Assembly: GCF_900105455.1 (NCBI RefSeq)
Contig: NZ_FNSF01000005.1
Location: forward strand, 558,001 to 622,000
Direction: 5' to 3'
Origin: Tenacibaculum sp. MAR_2009_124
GTDB taxonomy: Bacteria > Bacteroidota > Bacteroidia > Flavobacteriales > Flavobacteriaceae
DNA: 64,000 nucleotides
Shown piece by piece: positions 24,978 through 32,947 of this stretch (the stretch's first letter is position 1; each line of letters begins with the position of its first letter). The notes beneath the pieces are model-generated. The model saw nothing but the letters and a program-made list of their open reading frames with translations. It was not told the origin of the DNA and ran no database searches. The translations under genes and the position numbers were made by a program.

Positions 24978-27800
24978 ATGAAAACCATTCTAAAAACGGC
25001 CCTAGTGCTGTTGTCTTTGAACGTAGCAGCGCAACAAATGCCCACTTCTTCAAAGATTATGAAGCAATCTTTGAAAGATAAACAGGCTCTTCATAACAAT
25101 TCAATTGTTAAAAACATCTCTTTTAAGAATATTGGCCCAACAGTAATGAGCGGACGTGTTGTTGATGTTGATGTAAACCCTAATAATACCGCTGAGTTTT
25201 ATGTTGGGTATGCATCTGGTGGTGTTTGGTACACAAATAACAATGGAACAACATTTACTTCCATTTTTGACAACTCTCCAACTCAAAATGTCGGAGATAT
25301 TGCTATTGACTGGAAAACTGGTGTCATTTGGGTTGGAACAGGAGAAAACAATTCTTCTCGTTCGTCGTACGCTGGTATTGGTGTTTTAAAATCTACTGAT
25401 AAAGGAAAAACATGGGAGAACATGGGATTACACGATAGTCATCACATCGGAAGAATCCTTATAAACCCAAATAATTCTAAAGAAGTTGTTGTTGGAGTGA
25501 TTGGTCACTTGTACTCTTCAAATGAAGAAAGAGGAATTTTTAAGACCGTAGATGGAGGAAAAACATGGAGTAAAACATTATTTATAAATAACAAAACAGG
25601 AATTATAGATATTCAGCAAGTGCCTAATGATTTTAATGTTTTATACGCCGCGTCATGGGAAAGAGAGCGTAAAGCATGGGATTTTGACGGTGACGGCTCA
25701 GGGTCGGCTATTTATAAAAGCACTAATGCTGGGAAATCATGGGTAAAGATTACGGAAAATAGTGGTTTCCCTGAAGGAACAGGAGTTGGTCGAATTGGAT
25801 TAGCTGTTTTTAATGAAAATACAGTATACGCCATTCATGATAACCAATTCAGAAGGAAGAAAGAAAAATCTAAAAAGAAAACTTCAAGTTCATTGACTAA
25901 AGAAGACTTTAAAACAATGAGTGTTGAAGAATTTTTAGTTTTAAAAGATAAAAAGCTTAATTCATATCTTAAAACCAATGGATTTCAAGAAAAATACAGA
26001 GCTCAAAACGTAAAACAAATGGTACGTGCTGGATCGGTTAAACCTATTGATCTTGCTAAGTATTTAGAAAATGCCAACACCTTACTTTTTGATACTCCTG
26101 TTATTGGGGCTCAAGTTTTTAGAACTACGAATGGTGGTGAATCTTGGAAAAAAACACATGAAGGATATTTAGATGATTTATATTATTCATATGGATACTA
26201 CTTTGGTGAAGTAAGGGTTGATCCAAGAGATGAAAACGGAATTTACGTTTTAGGAGTTCCTATTTTAAAATCAAAAGATGGAGGAAAAACATTTAATTCG
26301 ATCAGTAAAGAAAATGTGCATTCTGATCATCAAGCTTTATGGATAAACCCTAAAAAATCTGGACATTTAATTGACGGGAATGATGGTGGTTTAAACATTT
26401 CTTATGACGACGGAGAAAACTGGACAAAACTAAACTCTCCTGCCGTTGGGCAATTTTATTCAGTATATGCCGATAATCAGAAAAACTATAATGTATACGG
26501 AGGCTTACAGGACAATGGTGTTTGGGTTGCTAATAATAATGCTAAAATGAATAAGTCATGGAAGCAATATGGTAAAAACCCTTACGAAAACTTAATGGGA
26601 GGTGACGGCATGCAAGTAGCTGTCGACGACAGAAATTCCAATATAGTTTACACAGGTTATCAATTCGGAAACTATTACAGAATTGACAGAGAAACAGGTA
26701 AACAAAAATATATTCAACCTAAGCATACTTTAGGAGAAAACCCATATCGTTTCAATTGGCAAACCCCCATTTTGCTTTCAAAACACAATCAGGATATACT
26801 TTACCTTGGAGGAAATAAATTGCACCGTTCATTAGACCAAGGAAATAATTGGGAAACTATTTCTGAAGATTTAACTCAAGGAGGTAAAAAAGGAAATGTT
26901 GCTTATGGAACATTAACAACTATTTCTGAAAGTCCTTTTCAGTTTGGATTGTTATATGTTGGTTCCGATGATGGTTTAATTCATATTACTAAAAACGGTG
27001 GTGGATCATGGGAAAATATTTCAACAAACCTTCCAAAAGATCTTTGGGTAAGCAGAGTCATTGCCTCTAAACACAAAAAAGAAAGAGTATATGTTACTTT
27101 AAACGGATATCGCTTTGACGACTTTACTAGTTATGTTTTCCAATCGGATAACTACGGAAAAACATGGAAAAGGATAAGTAGTAATATTTCAACGTCACCA
27201 GTAAACGTTATTAAAGAAGACCCTGCAAAAGAGACTATTTTATATGTAGGAACTGATAATGGCGCTTATGTTACTTTCAATAATGGTGAGGAATGGCATC
27301 CATTTTCTAAAATTCCGAATGTTGCAATTCATGATTTGGTTATTCAACCGAAAGCAAAAGAACTTATATTAGGAACTCATGGACGCAGTTTGTACAAAGC
27401 TAACATCGCATCTTTCCACTATCTTAAAAATACTAATAACAACACTCTTTTCCCTATAAAAAACATAAGAAAGAGTTCATATTGGGGTAATTCATGGAGC
27501 ACATGGCTGAAATCAAATACACCTAAGCATGCAATCGCTTTTTTCTCGGATTCTGATAAAAAAGTAACTCTAACCATTAAATCAGATGATATTGTTGTAA
27601 ATACAATTACCGTCAATGCGACCAAAGGATTTAACGAGACTATTTATGACGTTTCTTTTTCTGAAAAGGGTAAGAAAACTTATTTAAAGAAGAAGAAAGA
27701 GGTTCATCTGAAAAAAGCTAAAAACGATGTATATTATTTACCAAAAGGGAAATATACAGTTGAATACTCAGGAGAGAAACAAACTTTTGAAGTTAAATAA
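24978..27800 (+). CDS. Exported sortilin/VPS10-like beta-propeller protein
   Basis: 940 residues. A signal peptide (LKTALVLLSLNVAAQQ) is followed by a long series of BNR/sortilin-type blades with Asp-box-like motifs such as STDKGKTWENM, TVDGGKTWSK, STNAGKSWVK, TTNGGESWKK, SKDGGKTFNS, SYDDGENWTK and SDNYGKTWKR. A 70-residue Lys-rich insert (about 295-365) interrupts the propeller. A small beta domain ends the protein (GKYTVEYSGEKQTFEVK); no T9SS signature was recognised. Relatives are annotated as VPS10-domain or glycosyl-hydrolase proteins, but no catalytic residues are evident. Its intrinsic terminator has been split by an IS4 element starting 16 bp after the stop. Confidence 0.88.
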   Translation: MKTILKTALVLLSLNVAAQQMPTSSKIMKQSLKDKQALHNNSIVKNISFKNIGPTVMSGRVVDVDVNPNNTAEFYVGYASGGVWYTNNNGTTFTSIFDNSPTQNVGDIAIDWKTGVIWVGTGENNSSRSSYAGIGVLKSTDKGKTWENMGLHDSHHIGRILINPNNSKEVVVGVIGHLYSSNEERGIFKTVDGGKTWSKTLFINNKTGIIDIQQVPNDFNVLYAASWERERKAWDFDGDGSGSAIYKSTNAGKSWVKITENSGFPEGTGVGRIGLAVFNENTVYAIHDNQFRRKKEKSKKKTSSSLTKEDFKTMSVEEFLVLKDKKLNSYLKTNGFQEKYRAQNVKQMVRAGSVKPIDLAKYLENANTLLFDTPVIGAQVFRTTNGGESWKKTHEGYLDDLYYSYGYYFGEVRVDPRDENGIYVLGVPILKSKDGGKTFNSISKENVHSDHQALWINPKKSGHLIDGNDGGLNISYDDGENWTKLNSPAVGQFYSVYADNQKNYNVYGGLQDNGVWVANNNAKMNKSWKQYGKNPYENLMGGDGMQVAVDDRNSNIVYTGYQFGNYYRIDRETGKQKYIQPKHTLGENPYRFNWQTPILLSKHNQDILYLGGNKLHRSLDQGNNWETISEDLTQGGKKGNVAYGTLTTISESPFQFGLLYVGSDDGLIHITKNGGGSWENISTNLPKDLWVSRVIASKHKKERVYVTLNGYRFDDFTSYVFQSDNYGKTWKRISSNISTSPVNVIKEDPAKETILYVGTDNGAYVTFNNGEEWHPFSKIPNVAIHDLVIQPKAKELILGTHGRSLYKANIASFHYLKNTNNNTLFPIKNIRKSSYWGNSWSTWLKSNTPKHAIAFFSDSDKKVTLTIKSDDIVVNTITVNATKGFNETIYDVSFSEKGKKTYLKKKKEVHLKKAKNDVYYLPKGKYTVEYSGEKQTFEVK

Positions 27801-27816
27801 AAAAAGCGCCTAAGGG
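27801..27816 (+). terminator. Left half of a split terminator, including the 9-bp target duplication
   Basis: An A-run, GCGCCTAAGGG, then the IS. The matching right half (GCCTAAGGGCG plus T-run) is at 29216-29234. Removing the IS and one copy of the duplication restores a stem of CGCC/GGCG around TAAG, flanked by A-run and T-run. Confidence 0.8.
27808..27816. repeat. Target-site duplication, left copy (IS4 element)
   Basis: GCCTAAGGG, identical to 29216-29224. Confidence 0.9.
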
Positions 27817-27824
27817 CAGTCATG

Positions 27825-27853
27825 GTCGGAAGATTTTTCTTCCGACTTTTTTT
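27825..27853 (+). terminator. Intrinsic terminator built into the left end of the IS4 element
   Basis: GTCGGAAGA (27825-27833), four-base loop, TCTTCCGAC (27838-27846), then TTTTTTTG. It would stop transcripts entering the IS from the upstream gene and so replaces the terminator that the insertion split. Confidence 0.8.
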
Positions 27854-27959
27854 GTTTCTAAGAAATAAAAAAAAATTATTTTAACCTGCTGTTTTTCAGC
27901 TGTTTAACTTGTTTTTGAGTATTGTTTCCTGTATCTTATATACTGATAATTAAGCTATT

Positions 27960-29180
27960 ATGTCAGTATTTAAAGATCATAAAATATCCGTAAAAGAATT
28001 ATTAGGTATTATTCCAGAAGCTCTTTTATCTAAATTATCATCCACAACTAATGTGGATTATTACACCAAAGTGCTTCATGGTAAAAAAATGTTTTATTTG
28101 TTGCTTTATGGTATTGTAGAAAACGAAAAATTAAGTCAACGTACCTTAGAAGATACTTTTAATGATTCTCTGTTTAAAACTCTTTTCAATTTAGATAAAT
28201 CAGAATCCATCAGAAGAAGTTCTATCTCAGAAAGGTTATCTAAAATTGATTCCGATTATTTCGCTCAAATATATCAATGCATTTATAGCCAGTTTCACGA
28301 TGCTTATCCAATGACTTCTAATAACGAAAAACATCAATTAGTTCATGTGGATAGCTCGATGGTTAGTGAAGCTGCTAGTAAATTATTAGAAGGAATTGAT
28401 CATAAAAATGGTAAGAAATCTGTTAAATATACTATTACCTTTGATGGTTTATTGCCTTGTGAGTTTAAAGTGTTTACAGAACCTAAGTATTCCAGTGAAG
28501 ATATGGCTTTGCCTGAAGTTATAATGGATCATGTAAAACAACACAAAAATCATAAAAATATTTACGTCATTGATAGAGGTCTTCAATCTACCAGAACCAT
28601 GAAAGATTTTAGTGGTAATGATATTTATTTTATTGCTAGAGCAAAAGAAAATAGAAAATATGTAGAATTGGAATCTTTACTCGATAAAAATCAAAACTCT
28701 GACCTAGGAGAGTTAAGCCTTATAAAAGATAGTAAAGTATATCTGTATACTGGTAAAGCTATAAATAATAAGAGAGGAAATATTCACTATAAACAAGAGT
28801 TAGTAAAGACTCCTTTACGTTTGATTGTTGCAAAAACAAAAACTGAAGATCACAAAGAATTTTGTTTTATTTCTAATCAATTTGATCTCTCTGCTAAGGA
28901 AATTACGCAAGCCTATAGAAAGAGATGGGATATTGAGGTCTTTTTTCGCTTTATAAAGCAAGAACTAAATGTAAGTCACTTAGTATCTTTGAATAAAAAC
29001 GGAATCAAAGTAGTTCTATATATGACTTTAATTGTAGCAATGTTAATAGCAATCTATAAAAAAGCTAACAATATTGGGTATAAAACGGCTAAAAGAAGGT
29101 TTAAAATGGAACTCAGAAATTTAGCCATTGCTATGATTGTGGTAATTTGTGATGGAAATTTAGATCATTTTGAAACTTAA
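27960..29180 (+). CDS. IS4-family transposase
   Basis: 406 residues. The DDE catalytic core is LVHVDSSMVSEAASK (first Asp), IYVIDRGLQST (second Asp) and the IS4 signature Y-(2)-R-(3)-E-(6)-K in YRKRWDIEVFFRFIK, which carries the catalytic Glu. Full length, with no frameshift or internal stop, and flanked by perfect inverted repeats, so probably active. Confidence 0.95.
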   Translation: MSVFKDHKISVKELLGIIPEALLSKLSSTTNVDYYTKVLHGKKMFYLLLYGIVENEKLSQRTLEDTFNDSLFKTLFNLDKSESIRRSSISERLSKIDSDYFAQIYQCIYSQFHDAYPMTSNNEKHQLVHVDSSMVSEAASKLLEGIDHKNGKKSVKYTITFDGLLPCEFKVFTEPKYSSEDMALPEVIMDHVKQHKNHKNIYVIDRGLQSTRTMKDFSGNDIYFIARAKENRKYVELESLLDKNQNSDLGELSLIKDSKVYLYTGKAINNKRGNIHYKQELVKTPLRLIVAKTKTEDHKEFCFISNQFDLSAKEITQAYRKRWDIEVFFRFIKQELNVSHLVSLNKNGIKVVLYMTLIVAMLIAIYKKANNIGYKTAKRRFKMELRNLAIAMIVVICDGNLDHFET

Positions 29181-29215
29181 AAATAAATGGTCGGAATTTC
29201 TTCCGACCATGACTG

Positions 29216-29224
29216 GCCTAAGGG
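29216..29224. repeat. Target-site duplication, right copy (IS4 element)
   Basis: GCCTAAGGG, identical to 27808-27816. An intact 9-bp duplication points to a recent insertion. Confidence 0.9.
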
Positions 29225-29290
29225 CGTTTTTTTTGTCTTAAATCTAAATTTAATTCAAAATAAAACCCTCCCTCAATGTTAAAAGATTAA

Positions 29291-29298
29291 TATCTTTG
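29291..29298 (+). promoter_or_regulatory. -7 box of the folB promoter
   Basis: TATCTTTG matches TAnnTTTG and ends just 4 nt before the ATG at 29303, implying a leaderless or nearly leaderless mRNA. Confidence 0.7.
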
Positions 29299-29302
29299 TT
29301 TC

Positions 29303-29665
29303 ATGGGAATAATACAAGTAAATAATATCCGTTTATTTACCAATCACGGATGCTTAGAAGAAGAAGCAAAAATAGGTTCAGAGTATAAAGTTGATTTAGA
29401 AGTAAAAGCTGATTTAACCAAATCTGCTCAATCGGATGTGTTAGTGGACACGGTTGATTATGTCCATTTAAATAATATTGTAAAAGAAGAAATGGCTATT
29501 CGTTCTAAGTTATTAGAGCATGTAGCTAAAAGAATTTTAGACCGTATTTTCGAAGAGTTATCTTTAGTGGAACAAGCTGAGGTTAAGGTTGCTAAAATCA
29601 ACCCTCCAATTGGTGGAAATGTTGAGGAAGTTGTTATTATTTTAAAAGATACTCGTAAAAATTAA
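29303..29665 (+). CDS. folB: Dihydroneopterin aldolase
   Basis: Converts 7,8-dihydroneopterin to 6-hydroxymethyl-dihydropterin and glycolaldehyde in folate synthesis. 120 residues, the usual length. It shows the FolB pattern: IQVNNIRLFTNHGCLEEEAK at the N-terminus, VDTVDYVHLNNIVKEEMA with the active-site Tyr, LLEHVAKRILDRIF, and the closing AKINPPIGGNVEEVVIIL, where family members keep a conserved Lys. The start agrees with the family N-terminus. Nothing else of the pathway is adjacent. Confidence 0.93.
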   Translation: MGIIQVNNIRLFTNHGCLEEEAKIGSEYKVDLEVKADLTKSAQSDVLVDTVDYVHLNNIVKEEMAIRSKLLEHVAKRILDRIFEELSLVEQAEVKVAKINPPIGGNVEEVVIILKDTRKN

Positions 29666-29671
29666 AAAACA

Positions 29672-29702
29672 TTTGCAATAAACAATAAAAGGTGTAAATT
29701 TG
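29672..29702 (+). promoter_or_regulatory. Promoter of tRNA-Cys with -33 and -7 boxes
   Basis: TTTG at 29672-29675, exactly 19 bp, then TAAATTTG at 29695-29702. This is the full Bacteroidota consensus. It ends 19 bp before the mature tRNA. Confidence 0.85.
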
Positions 29703-29721
29703 CAATCCTAATCATTAATAG

Positions 29722-29792
29722 GGTGTCGTGGCCGAGTGGCTAGGCAGTGGTCTGCAACACCATCTACAGCGGTTCGAATCCGCTCGACACCT
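29722..29792 (+). tRNA. tRNA-Cys (anticodon GCA)
   Basis: 71 nt. The 7-bp acceptor stem GGTGTCG/CGACACC is followed by discriminator T. The anticodon stem GTGGT/ACCAT holds loop CTGCAAC with anticodon GCA, and the T arm contains GGTTCGAATCC. No CCA is encoded, as is common in Bacteroidota. A consensus promoter lies before it and a strong terminator after it. Confidence 0.96.
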
Positions 29793-29796
29793 CAAG

Positions 29797-29827
29797 AAAA
29801 AACCTGATCAATGATCAGGTTTTTTTT
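29797..29827 (+). terminator. Intrinsic terminator of tRNA-Cys
   Basis: CCTGATCA and TGATCAGG around a one-base centre, with an A-run before and a T-run of eight or more after. Confidence 0.9.
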
Positions 29828-30027
29828 ATGCTTTACAATTTCGTCTAATTCTCATGAGAATTGAACCACTTTTAAAACTAAAACACAGAACTCCATTCCT
29901 GTTACCAACAATTCTATTTCTTATTACTTTAAGATACTCCCCTATTTCCAAACGGTAAAACATTCGACAATTCCATCTATATTATTTTTCTTAAATTCGG
30001 GTCAACCAAATTAAAAACCAAACTATT

Positions 30028-30192
30028 ATGTCTAAATCATTTTTAACCCTTAAGGGAGTTCAAAAATTAAACAAAGAAGATCAAAAAGAAATTAACGGAG
30101 GTTTCTCTGGACTTTATTGTTATAGAAACTCAGATTGTTGGAAAATTGATAGAGCTTCTTTTTGTAATAGAAATAATTGCATCTTTTTCTAA
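30028..30192 (+). CDS. Double-glycine-leader, cysteine-rich small peptide precursor
   Basis: 54 residues. The leader MSKSFLTLKGVQKLNKEDQK runs on to EINGG (Gly-Gly at 24-25), the hallmark of peptides exported and trimmed by C39-peptidase ABC transporters (bacteriocins, signal peptides and the GG-leader natural-product precursors of Bacteroidota). The predicted 29-residue core begins FSGLYCYRNSDC and ends FCNRNNCIFF. It has four cysteines spaced C-x5-C-x8-C-x4-C, suggesting two disulfides. A near-consensus -7 box (TAAATTCG, 29992-29999) is 28 bp upstream and a terminator follows at 30199. No transporter, modification enzyme or immunity gene is adjacent. Bacteriocin, signal or other role is undetermined. 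Confidence 0.75.
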   Translation: MSKSFLTLKGVQKLNKEDQKEINGGFSGLYCYRNSDCWKIDRASFCNRNNCIFF

Positions 30193-30198
30193 AACTTT

Positions 30199-30226
30199 AA
30201 AATGCGATCCTCGGGTCGCATTTTCA
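30199..30226 (+). terminator. Intrinsic terminator of the small peptide gene
   Basis: AAAATGCGA (30199-30207) and TCGCATTTT (30216-30224) around an eight-base loop, 6 bp after the peptide's stop. It supports the peptide as a separate transcript. Confidence 0.8.
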
Positions 30227-30355
30227 TATATTGTAATTATTTGGTTTTAAGAATTCAAACTAACACTTTAAAAATATAGCAATACTCCCTCCAAAAACTG
30301 ACTCTTTTGCTTTTTATTAACAAAAAATTAGTTAAAATTCTGCATCTTTGTAGCT

Positions 30356-31201
30356 ATGCGTATATATCCTATTGAAACAGGTAATTTTAAATTAGATGGG
30401 GGTGCCATGTTTGGCGTTGTACCAAAATCGATTTGGCAAAAAACGAATCCAGCCGACGATAAAAACATGATTGACATGAGTATGCGCTGCCTGCTCATTG
30501 AAGACGGAAACCGTTTAATTTTGATCGATACTGGTCTCGGTAACAAACAATCTGACAAGTTTTTTGGATATTATTATTTGTTTGGAGATTTTTCATTAGA
30601 TACTTCTTTAGCGAACCACGGTTTTCATCGTGATGATATTACTGATGTTTTCTTAACGCATTTACATTTTGATCATTGTGGTGGTGTTATCCAATGGAAT
30701 AAGGACCGAACTGGATATATGCCAGCATTTAAAAACGCTAAAGTTTGGAGTAACGACAGGCATTGGCAATGGGCAGTTGAACCAAACCCCCGTGAAAAAG
30801 CTTCTTTTTTAAAAGAGAATATTCTACCAATTGAAGAAAATGGACAACTGAACTTCATTCATCGAAATGCTAAAGATCAAATAGGATTTGATGTAATATT
30901 TGTAGATGGGCATACAGAAAAACAAATGTTACCTAAAATTGAATATCAAGGTAAAACAATTGTTTTTATGGCCGATTTATTACCAACGGTTGGACATATT
31001 CCTCTTCCTTATGTAATGGGCTACGACACAAGACCGTTACTTACCATTAAAGAAAAGCAAGTTTTTTTAAGCGAAGCAGCTGACAAGGAATTTTATTTAT
31101 TTCTAGAACATGATGCTCATAATGAGCTTTGTACTGTTAAGCATACCGAAAAGGGTGTTCGTTTAAAAGAGAGTTATAGATTTATAGACATTTTTAATTA
31201 A
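30356..31201 (+). CDS. MBL-fold metal-dependent hydrolase
   Basis: 281 residues. The metallo-beta-lactamase motif is FLTHLHFDHCGG, with LIDTGLG before it, FVDGHTEKQMLP (His) and FMADLLP (Asp) further on, and the last His in YLFLEHDAHNEL. The arrangement is like the AHL-lactonase/Zn-hydrolase group, but the substrate cannot be assigned. No signal peptide. It is followed after 10 bp by the subtilisin-like lipoprotein, so the two are probably cotranscribed. The upstream CATCTTTG is one base off the -7 consensus and ends close to the ATG. Confidence 0.92.
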   Translation: MRIYPIETGNFKLDGGAMFGVVPKSIWQKTNPADDKNMIDMSMRCLLIEDGNRLILIDTGLGNKQSDKFFGYYYLFGDFSLDTSLANHGFHRDDITDVFLTHLHFDHCGGVIQWNKDRTGYMPAFKNAKVWSNDRHWQWAVEPNPREKASFLKENILPIEENGQLNFIHRNAKDQIGFDVIFVDGHTEKQMLPKIEYQGKTIVFMADLLPTVGHIPLPYVMGYDTRPLLTIKEKQVFLSEAADKEFYLFLEHDAHNELCTVKHTEKGVRLKESYRFIDIFN

Positions 31202-31211
31202 GATAGAAATT

Positions 31212-32852
31212 ATGAGAGTTTTAAAGCCTGTATTTTATTCGGCTATGGCTATTACAACCTTAGTAGGTTGTTCTTCAATAAGTAAAATCCCTGTACCTTC
31301 AGGTAGCAATACTGTTGTTAACATTGCTCCGAAAAAAGCACCTTTAACAGAATACCAAGAAAACAATTGGCAACATTTAGATTTAGCAACGGACTCAATT
31401 CCGGGAATGAGTGTTTTAAAGGCTTACAAGTTTTTAAATGGTAAACAAGGAACCGAAGTAGTTGTTGGCGTTGTTGACAGTGGTACAGACTTAAAGCACG
31501 AAGATTTAAAAGATGTTGCCTGGGTTAATAAAAATGAAGTAGCTGGTAACGGTATTGACGACGACAAAAATGGTTATGTTGACGATATTACTGGATGGAA
31601 CTTTCTAGGAGAATCGTATGCTGAACACTTAGAATATGAGCGTATTTTAATGAACCCATCTATTGCTGATGCTGAAACATTAGCGGAAGTAAAAGCTTTT
31701 CAAGAAACAAAAGTTGATGAGGCTCATAAAACGAAAATGAACTATGGAAACTACTTATTTGGCTGTGCAGAGTCTAGCAAAGTTTTAAAAGATCATTTTG
31801 GTAAGAATGATTATACTGCTAAAGATTTAAAAAACATAAAAAACCCAACTCCAGAAATAGAAAGAGCGGTAGCTTTTGCAGGGCAAATGTTTAGCTATTT
31901 TTCGTCTCTAGATGAAGCAAAAGAATACTTCGAAAAAGAGCTTAAAAAAGCTGATAAAACTATTAATGGAGAAAACTTAAAGGAAGATTATCGTAAAGTT
32001 GTTGGAGACAATGCCTACGACATAAATGATAAGCCTGGATATGGTAATGGAAAGACTGGGCACTCCGAAAAGGGAGAGTCTCATGGTTCGCATGTAGCTG
32101 GAATTATTGGTGCAACTAGAGGTAACGGTAAAGGTATGGATGGTGTAGCTGGAAACATCAAAATAATGGCAGTAAGAACCGTTTCTGATGGTGACGAGTA
32201 TGATAAAGATGTTGCTTTAGGTATTCGCTATGCTGTTGACAATGGGGCGAAAGTACTTAACACAAGTTTTGGTAAAGCCTTTTCACCTAATAAAGAATGG
32301 GTATATGAAGCTATTAAATATGCCGCTAAACATGATGTGTTAATTGTTAATGCAGCAGGAAATGACGGAAAAAATATCGATGTAGAAAAAACCTTTCCAA
32401 ACGATGCTCCAGATTTAAAAAATGAAATCGCTGATAACTTTATTACGATCGGAGCGATGAGTTCGAACTATAACGAAAGTTTACCAGCTAGTTTTTCTAA
32501 CTATGGTAAAATAAATGTAGATGTTTTTGCTCCTGGAGTTGATATATACTCAACGACTCCAGAAAATGAATATGGTAAGAAAAGTGGTACATCAATGGCT
32601 GCTCCTAATGCTGCTGGTGTAGCTGCGTTAGTTCGTTCTTATTACCCACAATTATCAGCAAGTCAGGTGAAGCATATTTTGATGAACTCTGGAACTAAAA
32701 TTGACATTAAAGTGTTAAAGCCAGGTTCTCAATCGCAATCATCTCCAAGAGGAATTTTAGTTCCTTTCTCTGACCTATCAGTTTCTGGACGTGTAGTTAA
32801 CACTTACAATGCCTTAAGAATGGCTGACAGAATGGTAAATGGAAGAAAATAA
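31212..32852 (+). CDS. Subtilisin-like (S8) serine protease, lipoprotein
   Basis: 546 residues. A lipoprotein signal ends in LVGC (Cys about residue 20). The catalytic triad is in VVGVVDSGTDLKHEDL (Asp), GESHGSHVAGIIGA (His) and KKSGTSMAAPNAAGVAALVR (Ser). A ~130-residue helical insertion lies between the Asp and His blocks (about 140-270), unusual for plain subtilisins but common in the Bacteroidota lipoprotein subfamily. It probably works in the periplasm or at the outer membrane. Operon with the MBL hydrolase; a terminator follows. Confidence 0.94.
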   Translation: MRVLKPVFYSAMAITTLVGCSSISKIPVPSGSNTVVNIAPKKAPLTEYQENNWQHLDLATDSIPGMSVLKAYKFLNGKQGTEVVVGVVDSGTDLKHEDLKDVAWVNKNEVAGNGIDDDKNGYVDDITGWNFLGESYAEHLEYERILMNPSIADAETLAEVKAFQETKVDEAHKTKMNYGNYLFGCAESSKVLKDHFGKNDYTAKDLKNIKNPTPEIERAVAFAGQMFSYFSSLDEAKEYFEKELKKADKTINGENLKEDYRKVVGDNAYDINDKPGYGNGKTGHSEKGESHGSHVAGIIGATRGNGKGMDGVAGNIKIMAVRTVSDGDEYDKDVALGIRYAVDNGAKVLNTSFGKAFSPNKEWVYEAIKYAAKHDVLIVNAAGNDGKNIDVEKTFPNDAPDLKNEIADNFITIGAMSSNYNESLPASFSNYGKINVDVFAPGVDIYSTTPENEYGKKSGTSMAAPNAAGVAALVRSYYPQLSASQVKHILMNSGTKIDIKVLKPGSQSQSSPRGILVPFSDLSVSGRVVNTYNALRMADRMVNGRK

Positions 32853-32875
32853 CAAATTTAATTTAAGTATATTTG

Positions 32876-32909
32876 AAAAGAGCATTTATGAAAATTAAAT
32901 GCTCTTTTT
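32876..32909 (+). terminator. Intrinsic terminator after the S8 protease gene
   Basis: AAAAGAGCATTTA and TAAATGCTCTTTT around a seven-base loop, then T. Confidence 0.88.
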
Positions 32910-32947
32910 GCATAATAAGAGGACTATTTTAATTAAAATTAATTCGT

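Larger units (their letters stand above)
27817..29215 (+). mobile_element. IS4-family insertion sequence, apparently intact
   Basis: 1,399 bp with perfect 17-bp terminal inverted repeats (CAGTCATGGTCGGAAGA at 27817-27833 and its complement at 29199-29215), a 9-bp target duplication and one full-length transposase gene. Each end also folds on itself: at the left GTCGGAAGA pairs with TCTTCCGAC, and at the right TGGTCGGAA pairs with TTCCGACCA. Confidence 0.95.

Noticed and set aside
24978..27800. Reading the beta-propeller protein as a glycosyl hydrolase
   Set aside because: Only Asp-box-like blade motifs are visible; I see no catalytic residues of a sialidase or other hydrolase.
29722..30192. 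Functional link between tRNA-Cys and the cysteine-rich peptide next to it
   Set aside because: Each has its own promoter-like and terminator sequences; one tRNA-Cys gene serves all proteins. Adjacency is probably coincidence.
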